From NCBI GenBank assembly GCA_016185365.1, contig JACPNP010000016.1, positions 1 to 55,180 of the forward strand: DNA of 55,180 nt, written 5' to 3'. This DNA is from Terriglobales bacterium (GTDB lineage Bacteria > Acidobacteriota > Terriglobia > Terriglobales > Acidobacteriaceae). Position numbers and translations under genes: made by a program. Under the pieces are notes generated by a model. That model saw nothing but the letters and a program-made list of their open reading frames with translations. It searched no databases and was not told the origin of the DNA. Shown piece by piece: positions 7,109 to 15,963 of the stretch; position 1 is the stretch's first letter, and each line of letters starts with the position of its first letter.

Positions 7109-7197
7109 GTTGCTCTTCCTCTTGCTGTTGTTCTTGCTCTTGCTGTTGCTCTTGCTCTTGCTGACGACTGACTACTGACTACCGACGACTGACGACT
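7109..7197. repeat. Low-complexity repeat between rplM and rpsI
   Basis: A run of TTGCTC/TTGCTG hexamers (about 7109-7162) continues into GACTGACTACTGACTACCGACGACTGACGAC (as shorter GACTAC-type units to 7197). The second part is the reverse complement of the TAGTCGGTAGTCGT repeat seen at 19.7 and 20.3 kb. Confidence 0.7.
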
Positions 7198-7624
7198 AGA
7201 ACTTCAACGGCTCCGGCTTCTGCGCTTCGTGCGGATGCTTGTCATCCTTGTAGACCTTCAGCTTCTTGGCCATGGCGCGGCCCAGCTTGCTGTGCGGCAA
7301 CATGCCCACGATGGCCTCTTCCAGGATCTTCTCCGGACGCCGCTCCAGCAGCTTCTTGAACTCTTCCTCGCGCAACCCGCCCGGATACCCGGTGTAGCGG
7401 CGGTACATCTTGGTGTCCGCCTTCATGCCGGTCAGCTTCACGCCCTTGGCGTTGATCACGATCACGTGGTCGCCGGTGTCGATGTAGGGCGTGTACTTGG
7501 CCGTGTGCTTGCCCGCCAGCACGCTGGCGACCTGTGTAGCCAGGCGGCCCAGGGTCTTGCCCGAGGCATCCACCACAAACCATTTGCGGCTGATATCGCC
7601 GGCGCTGGGAACGTATGTTGACAT
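7196..7624 (-). CDS. rplM: 50S ribosomal protein L13
   Basis: 142 residues, normal for L13. The start is ATG 7624 ([20 protein letters not shown]), with GGGAG about 9 nt upstream; a longer upstream reading adds 37 non-family residues and is rejected. Family blocks are [35 protein letters not shown] and [20 protein letters not shown]. It is the first gene of rplM-rpsI. The best promoter (7913-7942) implies a leader of roughly 280 nt, long enough for autogenous control of the kind known for L13 leaders in other phyla; I cannot identify a specific structure. Confidence 0.97.
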   Translation of the reverse strand: MSTYVPSAGDISRKWFVVDASGKTLGRLATQVASVLAGKHTAKYTPYIDTGDHVIVINAKGVKLTGMKADTKMYRRYTGYPGGLREEEFKKLLERRPEKILEEAIVGMLPHSKLGRAMAKKLKVYKDDKHPHEAQKPEPLKF

Positions 7625-7912
7625 GACTCTAAACTCCCGTAACTTGAACTCGTCCGCGACGGACAACCTGCCGCCGCGCATACCGCTTTTGTCGCCGCGC
7701 CATTCGGCGCTCCGCCGCTCCCGGGTCGCGAACACATTTCGACCGGAGTCAACGTTAAGGATGCAAAGATCGTGAAGTGACCCGAAATCCCGCCTCGAAC
7801 CGAGACAGGCCCACCCACCTGTACCGCGGAGTAGTTCCCCCTAGGATTCCAGGCCGGACGGCCTACGCGGGGATGCCACCGGACGGGCACTTGCAGGATG
7901 ACGCAATTATTA

Positions 7913-7942
7913 AGTTTACAGGCGTTTCCGCCGGACTGTCAA
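7913..7942 (-). promoter_or_regulatory. Candidate promoter of rplM-rpsI
   Basis: On the minus strand there is a consensus TTGACA (7937-7942), an 18-bp spacer and TAAACT (7913-7918). This predicts a 5' leader of about 280 nt before rplM. No gene lies in the leader. Confidence 0.5.
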
Positions 7943-7956
7943 CGCCGGCGCCTCTC

Positions 7957-7993
7957 CGGTGGAAGCCCCGGACTTTAGTCCGGGGTGAGCCGC
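7957..7993. repeat. GGTGGAAGCCCCGG-type palindromic repeat, copy 1
   Basis: CCCCGGACT (7967-7975) and AGTCCGGGG (7977-7985) form a near-perfect hairpin after CCGGTGGAAG. The same motif recurs at 11527-11559, so it is a dispersed REP-like element. Confidence 0.65.
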
Positions 7994-8050
7994 AGGCGAA
8001 TTAGAAGGACCTGCTTTTGCTCTTCCTGACCACTACGCCCTTCCTGACTA

Positions 8051-8211
8051 CTACCCACTAACCACTGCACTTTGTCATTCTGAGCGACGGTTCTATCGTC
8101 GCGAAGAATCTGCTTTTGCTTTTCTGACGACTATCCACTAACCACTGATCTTTGTCATTCTGAGCGACGGTTCCATCGTCGCGAAGAATCTGCTTCTGCT
8201 TTTCCTGCCGA
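8051..8211. repeat. Tandem ~80-bp repeat with GTCATTCTGAGCGA hairpin
   Basis: Two direct copies (8051-8130 and 8131-8211) each contain ACTAACCACTG, TTTGTCATTCTGAGCGACGG, ATCGTCGCGAAGAATCTG and a CTTTTGCTTTT-like tail, with a few substitutions. A degenerate partial copy precedes them from about 8009. Each copy can form a CGACGG/TCGTCG hairpin. With the leader it fills the 660-bp gap between rplM and the permease gene; no ORF is credible here. Confidence 0.7.
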
Positions 8212-8285
8212 CTACCGACCGCCGCCTGCCCTCACACATCCCGGTCCATACGAAGCGTGTCCCGGTAGTACGTTTTCCTCGCGTC

Positions 8286-9398
8286 CTATTCGTAGGCCAG
8301 CGCGTCGATCGGGTCTTTTTCCGCCGCCCGATACGCCGGATACACCGCGCCCAGCAGCGCGCCCGTCAGGGCGATGGCCGTGGCCCGCGCGATCCAGCCC
8401 CACTCGATCATCACCCGCACCGTGGGGAACTTGCTGACGATCCCGTAGCGCGCGAGTTCGCTCAGTAGAATGCCGACGATGACCCCCGCCGTGGCGATCA
8501 TCAGGCTCTCCCGCAGGATCAGCCGCACCACGTAGGTCTTCGACGCGCCCATGGACTTCAGGATCCCGATCTCCCGCGTCCGCTCCATCACCGCCGTGTA
8601 CATGGACTGGAAGATCACGATGAACCCGATGCACACCGCCACCCCCACCACCACCTTGATGAAGGCGGAGAATCCGGGGATGTTGTCCGGCGTCATCAGG
8701 CTCAGCCACTCTTTCATCGACTGGATGCCGTAGCTGCCCATGCCCGGCACCTGTTTGAGCTGCGCGATCACTTCATCGGTCTTCGCCGCATCGTCCAGTT
8801 TCACATAGAAGATGCTGGCCTTGTTCTCCGCGCCCAGCAGCTCCTGCACCGTCCTGATGGGCATGAACTTGCGCGCGCCCTTGCCGTTGGCCACGATGCC
8901 GCAGATGCGGAACGCGTGATTCATCGCTTCCATCGAGTCGCCCACGTGCAGGTTCTTGGAAGAGGCGATGTACTCGTCCACCAGGATGTCATCCGGCCCG
9001 GTGAACGGCCCGCCTTCCAGATAGACGAACGGCGAACCCACCGCTTCAAAGCTGGGGATATCGATCCCGTACAGGATCTCCACCGCGCCTGACGTGTTGA
9101 ATTGCGTGATCACCGGCGCCACGGCCTTCACGTGCGGCTGCTTGGCGATCACATCCGCAACCTTGATCGACACCGGGGCGCTGCTCAGGTTGCCGACCAT
9201 GGACGAGCCCGGCGGCTTCACCATCAGGTCCGCGCCGATGCCGGCCTGCCGGCTCTTGGCGTCATTCAGGATGCCCATGCTCAAGCCCACGATCACCAGG
9301 ATCAGCGTGACCTCCACCGCCACCGCGGTGACGCTGATGATGCTCCGGATGGGCCGGTGCGCCAGGTTCGAGTAGATGACTTTATTCATGCTCACCAT
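8286..9398 (-). CDS. ABC transporter permease, FtsX/MacB type
   Basis: 370 residues. One membrane helix is at about residues 19-40, then a ~200-residue extracytoplasmic MacB-like domain, then three helices near 247-270, 295-318 and 335-358. FtsX-family hallmarks are YTAVMERTREIGILKSMGASKTYV and the end VYPAYRAAEKDPIDALAYE. Such permeases work with a LolD/MacB-type ATPase in lipoprotein release or peptide efflux. No ATPase gene is seen alongside it in the window. It lies 9 bp after a lipoprotein gene and probably shares its transcript. GAGGAG is 6 nt before ATG 9398. Confidence 0.92.
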   Translation of the reverse strand: MVSMNKVIYSNLAHRPIRSIISVTAVAVEVTLILVIVGLSMGILNDAKSRQAGIGADLMVKPPGSSMVGNLSSAPVSIKVADVIAKQPHVKAVAPVITQFNTSGAVEILYGIDIPSFEAVGSPFVYLEGGPFTGPDDILVDEYIASSKNLHVGDSMEAMNHAFRICGIVANGKGARKFMPIRTVQELLGAENKASIFYVKLDDAAKTDEVIAQLKQVPGMGSYGIQSMKEWLSLMTPDNIPGFSAFIKVVVGVAVCIGFIVIFQSMYTAVMERTREIGILKSMGASKTYVVRLILRESLMIATAGVIVGILLSELARYGIVSKFPTVRVMIEWGWIARATAIALTGALLGAVYPAYRAAEKDPIDALAYE

Positions 9399-9407
9399 GG
9401 GCGCTCC

Positions 9408-10346
9408 TCAGCGCTGCCCCTGTTTGGGCTGTTCGGGCGGCGCCGGCTTGGACTCGGGCTCCTTGTCCACATCCACCAGTTGCGATCCATCGGGCTGCGC
9501 CAGCACGAACTGTTCGTCTTTCAGTGCATCATTCAATTTCAGTTTCACGACGCCGATCTGGATCGAGTACTCCTCCTGCGGGCGGTCCACCTGGATGATG
9601 TTCGGGAACTGGAGGCCATCATACTCGCTGAAGTTGTCATACGTGGCCACCGTGGCCACGATGCCGTGTGCGTCATACAGGATCTGCCGCAACGGCTGCA
9701 GGTTCACGCGGCTGAATACGATCTTGCGTGCCAGGAACCACGTGCCTCCCGGCCCGCGCTTCACCACATCCACGATGTAATTCGGCTGCGACATCTCCCG
9801 GTCGGTCTTGGTGTCGCGCACGTTCTCGCTGCCGTTCTCCAGCACCGCGATCTCGTCCGCCGGATCGATCTCTTTCACCAGGATCGCGTCCAGGATGTGC
9901 TGCGGACGCAGGTTTTCCAGGCTGTTCGGGCGGGGCCGCACCACGTCCTTGGAGCCGATGAAGTACTTGTTGCGCGGCGGCACCGAGAGCTTGAAGTGGT
10001 CGCCGTCACTCACCATGTCGAACGCGCGGTTGCGCAGCACCGGGAACAGTCCGATCATGCGCAGGTCCTGCGGCTTGCGCAGCAGGATGTAGCCACGGAT
10101 CTCCTGGTACTCGGTGATCTTGCCCTTTTTCTCGCCGCCCACCGAAGTCGCGATGTCCACCGTGGCATTCAGCGTGCGGATGCGCGTGGCTTCGTCGTTG
10201 ATCTTCGCCACCAGGTCGCTCAGCGTGGCGGTCATGAGCGGCCCCTCCCACAGCCGCCGCTCCACCTTGTGGGTGCGCAGGATGCAGCCGCCCAGCGGCA
10301 GCAACAGCACGGCGGATATCAGGAATGTACGGGCAAAGGGTCGCAA
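9408..10346 (-). CDS. Outer-membrane lipoprotein, DUF4292/LolA-like
   Basis: 312 residues. A lipoprotein signal with lipobox LPLGGC (Cys at about residue 21) is followed by a beta-rich domain (LNATVDIATSVGGEKKGKITEYQEIRGYILLRKP ... MIGLFPVLRNRAFDMVSDGDHFKLSVP, quoted in part) like LolA/LolB-fold lipoprotein carriers, then a Pro/Glu/Lys/Gln tail. The start codon is TTG (10344-10346), not ATG; AGGAAC lies about 10 nt upstream. Position directly before an FtsX/Lol-type permease suggests that the two act together in envelope lipoprotein or lipid trafficking; this is inference from context. Confidence 0.75.
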   Translation of the reverse strand: MRPFARTFLISAVLLLPLGGCILRTHKVERRLWEGPLMTATLSDLVAKINDEATRIRTLNATVDIATSVGGEKKGKITEYQEIRGYILLRKPQDLRMIGLFPVLRNRAFDMVSDGDHFKLSVPPRNKYFIGSKDVVRPRPNSLENLRPQHILDAILVKEIDPADEIAVLENGSENVRDTKTDREMSQPNYIVDVVKRGPGGTWFLARKIVFSRVNLQPLRQILYDAHGIVATVATYDNFSEYDGLQFPNIIQVDRPQEEYSIQIGVVKLKLNDALKDEQFVLAQPDGSQLVDVDKEPESKPAPPEQPKQGQR

Positions 10347-10399
10347 AATCAGGTTGTTCCTGCCGATGGTTCGGAAGCTTTAAGTATAAATGAGAGGGC

Positions 10400-11389
10400 T
10401 CAGCGGCGGCCTTTGGAGAGGCCCGTCCGATAGGCATTTACGTTGCGGTTGTGCTCGTCCAGCGTCCGGGAAAAATTGTGCCCGCCGTGGTTGTTGGCCA
10501 CAAAGTAAAGGAAGTCGGTCTTGGCCGGATGCATGGCGGCATCCAGCGCCGCGCGTCCCGGATTCGCGATCGGTCCCGGCGGTAGCCCGGGATAGCGGTA
10601 CGTGTTGTAAGCCGAATCCCGCTCCAGATCGGATTGGTGAATGACTCCGTCATACTTTCCCGCCAGCAGCGCCGCGTAGATCACTGACGGATCGGTGGCC
10701 AGTGCGATGCCCTTCGACAGGCGGTTCTCGAACACGCCGGCCACCAGGGCGCGCTCGTCGGGAGCGCTGGTTTCCTTTTCCACGATCGAAGCCAGGACCA
10801 CCAAACGCCGCAACTCCGGATTGCCGGTCAGGCCGAGGCTGGTTGCCTCCTTGCGGAATCGTTGCACCATGGTGGCGGCAATATCCTTCGCGGATTGCGA
10901 ATGCATCAGGTGATAGGTGTCAGGAAAAAGGTATCCCTCGAGCGACTTGGCCCCGGGATCCATGTCTGTGACCAGTGCCGCCTCATCGCGCGCCACGCGG
11001 AGGAACTCGTCCCGGCTGCACAGGTGCGCTTGCTCCAGCGCCGACGCGATCTCCCATACGTTGTAGCCTTCCGGGATCACCACCGCGACCGAGATCACGT
11101 CGCCTCGCGCCAGCCGGTCATAGACCTCTAAGGCGTTTGCCGGCCGATCGAAGAGATAATCTCCCGCCTTAAGCGTGCGCCGGCCCTCCAGCACATTCAG
11201 CGCCCGGAAGGCGAATGCGCTGCGGATGACGCCCGCCGACTCCAGCTCCTTTGCCATCTGCCGCGTGGTGGTCCCCGGTTTGATCGTGACCATCGTCTGT
11301 GGCGGCGATACCTGCATGAATAACATCGTCGCCATCCAGATTGCCCCGAGACACCCCGCGAGCACGAGGATGGCAAACAATCGCTTCAT
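10400..11389 (-). CDS. mltG: Endolytic murein transglycosylase
   Basis: 329 residues. An N-terminal membrane anchor (LFAILVLAGCLGAIWMATML) is followed by a LysM-like subdomain (VTIKPGTTTRQMAKELE) and the YceG/MltG catalytic domain. Key motifs are EGYLFPDTYH (residues 151-160), ASIVEKET with catalytic Glu204, and NTYRYPGLPPGPIANPG. MltG cuts nascent glycan strands at the inner membrane and helps set strand length. The start at 11389 (MKRLFAI) places the anchor at the N-terminus; the longer frame from 11458 adds unrelated residues. No strong Shine-Dalgarno is visible. ruvX, a common neighbour of mltG, lies upstream on the same strand, separated by repeats. Confidence 0.96.
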   Translation of the reverse strand: MKRLFAILVLAGCLGAIWMATMLFMQVSPPQTMVTIKPGTTTRQMAKELESAGVIRSAFAFRALNVLEGRRTLKAGDYLFDRPANALEVYDRLARGDVISVAVVIPEGYNVWEIASALEQAHLCSRDEFLRVARDEAALVTDMDPGAKSLEGYLFPDTYHLMHSQSAKDIAATMVQRFRKEATSLGLTGNPELRRLVVLASIVEKETSAPDERALVAGVFENRLSKGIALATDPSVIYAALLAGKYDGVIHQSDLERDSAYNTYRYPGLPPGPIANPGRAALDAAMHPAKTDFLYFVANNHGGHNFSRTLDEHNRNVNAYRTGLSKGRR

Positions 11390-11526
11390 GATTTCAGTAT
11401 ATCCAGCCTCGCATGTAGCTGTGGAGGTCTGGCTTTTCGTAGCGCCGGCGCCGGGCATTTCGTAGCGCCGGCATTTCGCCCTCGCAACGACACCGCAATT
11501 CCGATTGCCGCCGAGGCGATTGCTTT

Positions 11527-11600
11527 TCCGGTGGAAGCCCCGGCCTTCAGGCCGGGGAATAGCGGTAACCAGGAGATGGGGGCTTTAGCCCGGGGTTGAT
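11527..11600. repeat. GGTGGAAGCCCCGG-type palindromic repeat, copy 2
   Basis: The 303-bp space between mltG and ruvX (11390-11692) contains two TTCGTAGCGCCGGC direct repeats near 11436 and 11459, then CCGGTGGAAGCCCCGGCC-TTCA-GGCCGGGG (as two arms, 11528-11557) and the related GGGGGCTTTAGCCCGGGG (11578-11596). No gene was seen. Confidence 0.6.
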
Positions 11601-11692
11601 CCCTGCCATTGCTTTTCCAATTTTCAATTACCCGATTTTCAAATTTGCAATTGACCTGTCCGTCCGGGCATCTTGCCCTCGCAACTATCGAT

Positions 11693-12118
11693 TCATTTCC
11701 GGGACGCCAGGAACGACTCCAGGATCAACACGGCCGCCACTTCATCTACTTTCATTTTCTTCTCCGCCGCCGTTTTGCCCGCGCGCTCCAGGATCTGCTC
11801 CGCCTCCCAGGAAGTAAGCCGCTCGTCGTGCAGATGGACCGGTAATCCGGATTTTTCTCGAAGGAGCGTGGCGAACTCCTCCGCTTTTTTGGCTTTTGTG
11901 CCGGCATCGCCGCTCATATGCAGCGGATGCCCCACCACGATCTCACGCACGCTATTTTTCTTGAGGTAGAACATGATGCGCCGCAGGTCCTGCGTCCGCC
12001 CCCGCCGCTCGATGGTGGGAAGTCCCTGGACCGTGACACCCAGCCCGTCCGTCACAGCCGCGCCGATGCGCTTGCTGCCGAGGTCCAGCGCCAGGATACG
12101 GTGGGGTTTGGTCTCCAC
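11693..12118 (-). CDS. ruvX: Putative Holliday junction resolvase / pre-16S rRNA nuclease
   Basis: 141 residues, normal for YqgF/RuvX. The RNase H-like fold starts RILALDLGSKRIGAAVTDGL with Asp12. VREIVVGHPLHMSG and VHLHDERLTSWEAEQIL carry the other conserved residues, and KKMKVDEVAAVLILESFL is the last acidic helix. In E. coli the protein matures the 16S rRNA 5' end. It is divergent from trpG with a 74-bp gap. The frame and start are unambiguous. Confidence 0.95.
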   Translation of the reverse strand: METKPHRILALDLGSKRIGAAVTDGLGVTVQGLPTIERRGRTQDLRRIMFYLKKNSVREIVVGHPLHMSGDAGTKAKKAEEFATLLREKSGLPVHLHDERLTSWEAEQILERAGKTAAEKKMKVDEVAAVLILESFLASRK

Positions 12119-12192
12119 GCTCCGATTATAGGAGGCGCGTATCCTTTCCGTGTCGTTGACATCTCCTCTTTATCCCACTGGGCTAGACTGGA

Positions 12193-12774
12193 GTGGCCGT
12201 GGTCCTGGTCATCGACAACTACGATTCCGTCACCTACAACCTGGTCCAATATCTGGGAGTGTCGGGCGCGAAGGTCGAAGTCCGCCGTAACGATGAGATC
12301 GACGTCCCGGGGATAGAGAGATTGCGGCCGGAACGCATTCTGCTTTCTCCCGGTCCTTGCACGCCTAACGAAGCCGGCATTTGCTTGGAGCTGATCTGTC
12401 ATTTTTCCGGCAAGCTGCCGATTTTCGGCGTTTGCCTTGGCCTGCAAGCCATCGGCCAGGCCTTCGGAGGCAAAGTCGTGCGCGCGGAAAAAGTGATGCA
12501 CGGCAAGACCAGTCGGATTCAACACGACGGCAGAGGAGTCTTTCAGGGCATCCCCTCTCCCTTGACCGCTACCCGCTACCATTCACTCGTCGTGGAACCA
12601 TCCAGCCTGCCCAAGGATCTCGCCATCACCGCGACCGCCCATGACACCGACGGACCACAGGTCATCATGGGTCTCCGCCATCGCGCGCATCCGGTCGAAG
12701 GTGTGCAATTCCATCCGGAAAGCATCCTTACCGAACATGGCATGAAGATGATCGAGAATTTTCTCGCAATGTGA
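12193..12774 (+). CDS. trpG: Anthranilate synthase component II (glutamine amidotransferase)
   Basis: 193 residues. It releases ammonia from glutamine for TrpE. The class I amidotransferase triad is present: Cys81 in FGVCLGLQAIG and His174/Glu176 in VQFHPES; LLSPGPCTPNEAGI is the oxyanion strand. CLGLQ replaces the more common CLGHQ, which is tolerated in this family. The start is GTG, at 12193 or 12199; GGAG at 12190-12193 favours 12199. trpE follows after 3 bp. Gene order G-E is the reverse of the usual order, and no other trp gene is nearby. I found no Trp-rich leader peptide upstream. Confidence 0.94.
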   Translation: MAVVLVIDNYDSVTYNLVQYLGVSGAKVEVRRNDEIDVPGIERLRPERILLSPGPCTPNEAGICLELICHFSGKLPIFGVCLGLQAIGQAFGGKVVRAEKVMHGKTSRIQHDGRGVFQGIPSPLTATRYHSLVVEPSSLPKDLAITATAHDTDGPQVIMGLRHRAHPVEGVQFHPESILTEHGMKMIENFLAM

Positions 12775-12777
12775 CCT

Positions 12778-14256
12778 ATGTCCGTCCGCCCAATATTCTC
12801 GGAGTTTCAAAAGTTGGCGCGAACAGCAACGCTCGTGCCTGTTGTCAAAACGATTCCGGCAGACTTGCTGACACCAGTCTCTGCATTTTTAACGATTGCA
12901 AAGTCTGAGCCACACGCATTCCTTTTCGAGTCAGTGGAAGGTGGCGAAAATGTCGGCCGGTACACATTTCTCGGAGTAAAGCCGTACAACGTTTTGTCGT
13001 CACGTGGTGGCAAAATCCTCACGCAAACCGGACGGCGTTCGAATACATCTTCGACAGACCTACTCTCGAAACTCAGGCAGATCTTTTCCGAACACAAAGC
13101 CGCAACTCTCCCCGGCCTGCCGCCCTTCACCGGAGGCGCGGTCGGTTTCTTTGCCTATGATTTCGTCCGACAACTGGAAAAGCTCCCGTCCCGTGCCAAG
13201 GATGATCTGCACATGCCCGATTGTGTGTTGATGTTCTTTGATCGCATCCTCGCTTTCGACCACGTGCGCCATGAGATCCATCTGATCGCCACCGTGGACG
13301 TGCGCAAAGACGCGTTACGCCCGGCATACCAAAAAGCCTGCCGCGCTATCTCTGCCCTCGAACGAAGACTGCGATCCGCGTCCGCGCTGACTAAGACTCG
13401 CAAACAGGCAACAACGCGTACGCTCAAGATCAAACCCACCACGCCGAAGACGAAGTTCCTGCGCGATGTGGCCCGGGTGAAGGACTACATCTACGCCGGC
13501 GACGCCTTCCAGACCGTGCTCTCGCAGCGTTTCGAGTTGGAACCCGGGGTCGCACCATTCGAGATCTATCGCGCCCTGCGCACCGTGAACCCATCGCCGT
13601 ACATGTATTTTCTCCGCGTCGGGAACACCGGCATCGTCGGTTCATCCCCGGAGATGCTTATCAAGATCTCCGGCAACGACCTGCAGTATCGTCCCATCGC
13701 CGGCACGCGTCCACGCGGCGTCACCGAGACTGGCGACCTCGCGCTCGAGGCCGAGCTCCGCGCCGACGAGAAAGAGCGCGCGGAACACGTCATGCTCGTG
13801 GATCTTGGACGCAACGACTTGGGCCGCGTCAGCCAGACCGGTAGTGTCCTGGTCAAGGACTTCATGTTCGTGGAGCGTTACTCCCACGTCATGCACTTGG
13901 TCTCGGCGTTGGAAGGGAAACTGCGTCCTGGACTCACGCCGCTCGACGCCTTCGCCGCCTGCTTCCCCGCGGGAACACTGACCGGCGCGCCAAAAGTGCG
14001 CTCCATGCAGATCATCGAAGAACTGGAGCCGGTGCGCCGTGGCGTCTACGGCGGCTCGGTGCTCTACGCCGACTTCGCCGGGCACCTCGACTCCTGCATC
14101 GCCATCCGTACCCTGGTCATGCAAGGAAAGAAGGCTTACATCCAGGCCGGCGCCGGGATCGTCGCGGACTCTGTCCCAGAACGCGAACACGAAGAATGTT
14201 TGAACAAGGCCCGCGCCGTGGTCCGCGCCGTGGAAAAGGCCCGCGGACAGTCCTAG
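12778..14256 (+). CDS. trpE: Anthranilate synthase component I
   Basis: 492 residues. It converts chorismate to anthranilate using ammonia from TrpG. The N-terminal domain has FLFESVEGGENVGRYTFLG, whose FES matches the LLES tryptophan-binding motif, so feedback inhibition is expected. The catalytic domain has YIYAGDAFQTVLSQRFEL, RPIAGTRPRG (PIAGT identifies TrpE rather than PabB), DLGRNDLGRVS, FPAGTLTGAPKVRSMQIIEE and QAGAGIVADSVPE. The first ~330 bp use less GC-rich third positions than the rest. It is coupled to trpG (3-bp gap) and overlaps the convergent secreted-protein gene by 4 bp at the stop codons. Confidence 0.96.
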   Translation: MSVRPIFSEFQKLARTATLVPVVKTIPADLLTPVSAFLTIAKSEPHAFLFESVEGGENVGRYTFLGVKPYNVLSSRGGKILTQTGRRSNTSSTDLLSKLRQIFSEHKAATLPGLPPFTGGAVGFFAYDFVRQLEKLPSRAKDDLHMPDCVLMFFDRILAFDHVRHEIHLIATVDVRKDALRPAYQKACRAISALERRLRSASALTKTRKQATTRTLKIKPTTPKTKFLRDVARVKDYIYAGDAFQTVLSQRFELEPGVAPFEIYRALRTVNPSPYMYFLRVGNTGIVGSSPEMLIKISGNDLQYRPIAGTRPRGVTETGDLALEAELRADEKERAEHVMLVDLGRNDLGRVSQTGSVLVKDFMFVERYSHVMHLVSALEGKLRPGLTPLDAFAACFPAGTLTGAPKVRSMQIIEELEPVRRGVYGGSVLYADFAGHLDSCIAIRTLVMQGKKAYIQAGAGIVADSVPEREHEECLNKARAVVRAVEKARGQS

Positions 14257-14861
14257 TGCCCGGCCGGCACCACCACCATCAGATTGTCCGGCTTTCCGGG
14301 TGATGTCAGGTACGGTGCGCCTTTCCCGTCCCCCACATCCTTGGCTGTGAGATACGGCGCATAAAACATAAGGTGTCCGGGAAAAGAGATGACCTTGCCC
14401 TGGCTCGGGTCGAACACCCGGTTGTACCGCGACATCATGTAGACGATTCCCGGCCGTCGCGGTGCCAGGAACCGCTTGCTCTTATAGCCCGTTTCGACCT
14501 GCTTCGCGATATCAGCTTCGCTCACGTCTTTGGCACGCTGCTCTTCCACGAACATGTCGGCCTTGAGCGTGGTCGCACTGCCCTCGGCGTCATAGCATTC
14601 CGGCTCCAGCGTGTCCGGACGCTGCCGCAAAACCATGCAGGTGAATCCATTAGCACCCTTGCGGGCCACCTCATATCCCTTCTTGCCCAGCACCAGGATG
14701 GTCGCGGCGCCTGATACCTCTTTCGGCGCGGCGCTCTCCGCCAGCGCGATTTGGACTTCGCGTGGCGTGGAGGCATCCACGCGTTCCGGCATCTTCTTGG
14801 TCTGGGCGAAACCGGCGGCGGCCAGCGCGAGAAGTAAAGCAGCGGTTCTCATGACCAGCAT
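14253..14861 (-). CDS. Secreted protein of unknown function (202 aa)
   Basis: A signal peptide (MRTAALLLALAAAGFAQ, after MLV) is followed by about 180 residues with no motif I recognise. There are two cysteines (FTCMVLRQ and PECYDAEG) that could form a disulfide, and a C-terminal GHLMFYAPYLTAKDVGDGKG stretch. ATG 14861 or 14852 fits the signal peptide; a longer frame to 14966 reads through upstream DNA and lacks support. Gene ends overlap trpE tail to tail (CTAG), so there is no room for separate terminators. Related uncharacterised exported proteins occur in soil acidobacteria (general impression, not checked). Confidence 0.7.
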   Translation of the reverse strand: MLVMRTAALLLALAAAGFAQTKKMPERVDASTPREVQIALAESAAPKEVSGAATILVLGKKGYEVARKGANGFTCMVLRQRPDTLEPECYDAEGSATTLKADMFVEEQRAKDVSEADIAKQVETGYKSKRFLAPRRPGIVYMMSRYNRVFDPSQGKVISFPGHLMFYAPYLTAKDVGDGKGAPYLTSPGKPDNLMVVVPAGH

Positions 14862-15098
14862 GATGCCCCAAGTCCTTCTGCCGCAGCCGTATTTGTCACC
14901 GGTACACCGGCTCCGGGGACGAGACGCAGTCCCTCTTCTGTTGACGAACCGGGTTCCCCTGAACACGGGTTGCTACTGCCAGGACTTCCGTTGATTCAGG
15001 CACTATGATGGGTCTAGTAGGGAAAAACCCCTTTCCTGTCGTATACTTCTGCAACTTTCCGGAAGTAGGCAGGAAACGTTGGTCATGGAGTGGACCCG

Positions 15099-15917
15099 AT
15101 GCTCGTGAAATTCTGGGGAGTACGTGGCTCTACGCCCACGCCCCAGGCGGAAAACCTGCGCTATGGAGGCAATACCTCCTGCGTCGAGGTCCGCGTGAAC
15201 GGGCAGATCTTCGTCTTCGATTGCGGCACCGGGTTCCGCAACCTGGGCAAGCAGTTGCTCAAGGAGTATGGCGAACGCCCCATCCATGCGCACATCTTCC
15301 TCTCGCATTTCCACTGGGACCACATTCAGGGCATTCCCTTCTTCCTTCCGTTGTATGTGAATCCGGAGAACTATTTCTTCTTCCATTCCTCCAGCCGCAG
15401 CCGCGGCCTGCAGCGCGCCATCGAAGAGCAGATGAGCGACCCGTACTTCCCCGTGGACATGAATGAGATGCGGGCCCATCGCAACTTCTATGACATTGAG
15501 GAAGACAAGATCGCGTTCGACGACTGCACCATCCAGTCCATGTGGCTGAATCATCCCCAGGGCTGCCTCGGCTTCCGTCTGGAGACCGAGGACAAGGTCA
15601 TCGTTTACGCCACCGACAACGAACCCGGCCATCCGGTCTTTGATAAGAACGTCCGCGCCCTGGCCGAAGGGGCCGACGTCCTGATCTACGATTCGCAATA
15701 CCTTCCGGAAGAATATGCGGCCAACAAACGCGGCTGGGGACACTCCCACTGGCGCGAAGGCGTGGACATCATTATGGAATCCGGCGCCAAAGAACTCATC
15801 CTCTTCCACCACGATCCCGATCACGTCGATTCCTGCATCGACTCCATCGTGAACAAGGCCCGGGAGTACTACTCCAAGGTCCGCGCCGCCAGCGAGGGCA
15901 TGGAGATCCAGCTCTAA
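15099..15917 (+). CDS. MBL-fold metallo-hydrolase
   Basis: About 272 residues. A metallo-beta-lactamase fold starts VKFWGVRGSTPTP and has NTSCVEV, FDCGTG, the metal motif SHFHWDHIQG (HxHxDH), a later ATDNEP with metal Asp, and LFHHDPDH. This arrangement matches the subgroup including class II cyclic nucleotide phosphodiesterase-like and PhnP/RNase Z-like hydrolases. Cyclic-nucleotide or phosphodiester cleavage is plausible and a class III cyclase is encoded at 27.7 kb, but no substrate can be assigned. ATG 15099 has GGAG 8 nt upstream; GTG 15090 is an alternative. It appears monocistronic. Confidence 0.85.
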   Translation: MLVKFWGVRGSTPTPQAENLRYGGNTSCVEVRVNGQIFVFDCGTGFRNLGKQLLKEYGERPIHAHIFLSHFHWDHIQGIPFFLPLYVNPENYFFFHSSSRSRGLQRAIEEQMSDPYFPVDMNEMRAHRNFYDIEEDKIAFDDCTIQSMWLNHPQGCLGFRLETEDKVIVYATDNEPGHPVFDKNVRALAEGADVLIYDSQYLPEEYAANKRGWGHSHWREGVDIIMESGAKELILFHHDPDHVDSCIDSIVNKAREYYSKVRAASEGMEIQL

Positions 15918-15931
15918 TCTTCTTCCTGCGT

Positions 15932-15952
15932 TTGTTCCGAAAACAGAACAAG
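15932..15952. repeat. GTTCCGNAAAC-type palindrome, copy 1
   Basis: GTTCCGAAAACAGAAC with flanking TT and AAG. Versions occur at 22413-22431, 22568-22586 and 38926-38947, all outside genes. The shared core is CTTGTTCCG-AAAA-CGGAACAAG in either orientation. Confidence 0.6.
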
Positions 15953-15963
15953 ATGCGCTTTTC

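Noticed and set aside
7625-7906. Defined ribosomal-protein leader or riboswitch before rplM
   Set aside because: The leader is long, but no known fold could be recognised by reading alone.
12119-12192. Trp attenuator before trpG
   Set aside because: No short ORF with adjacent Trp codons and no paired hairpins were found.
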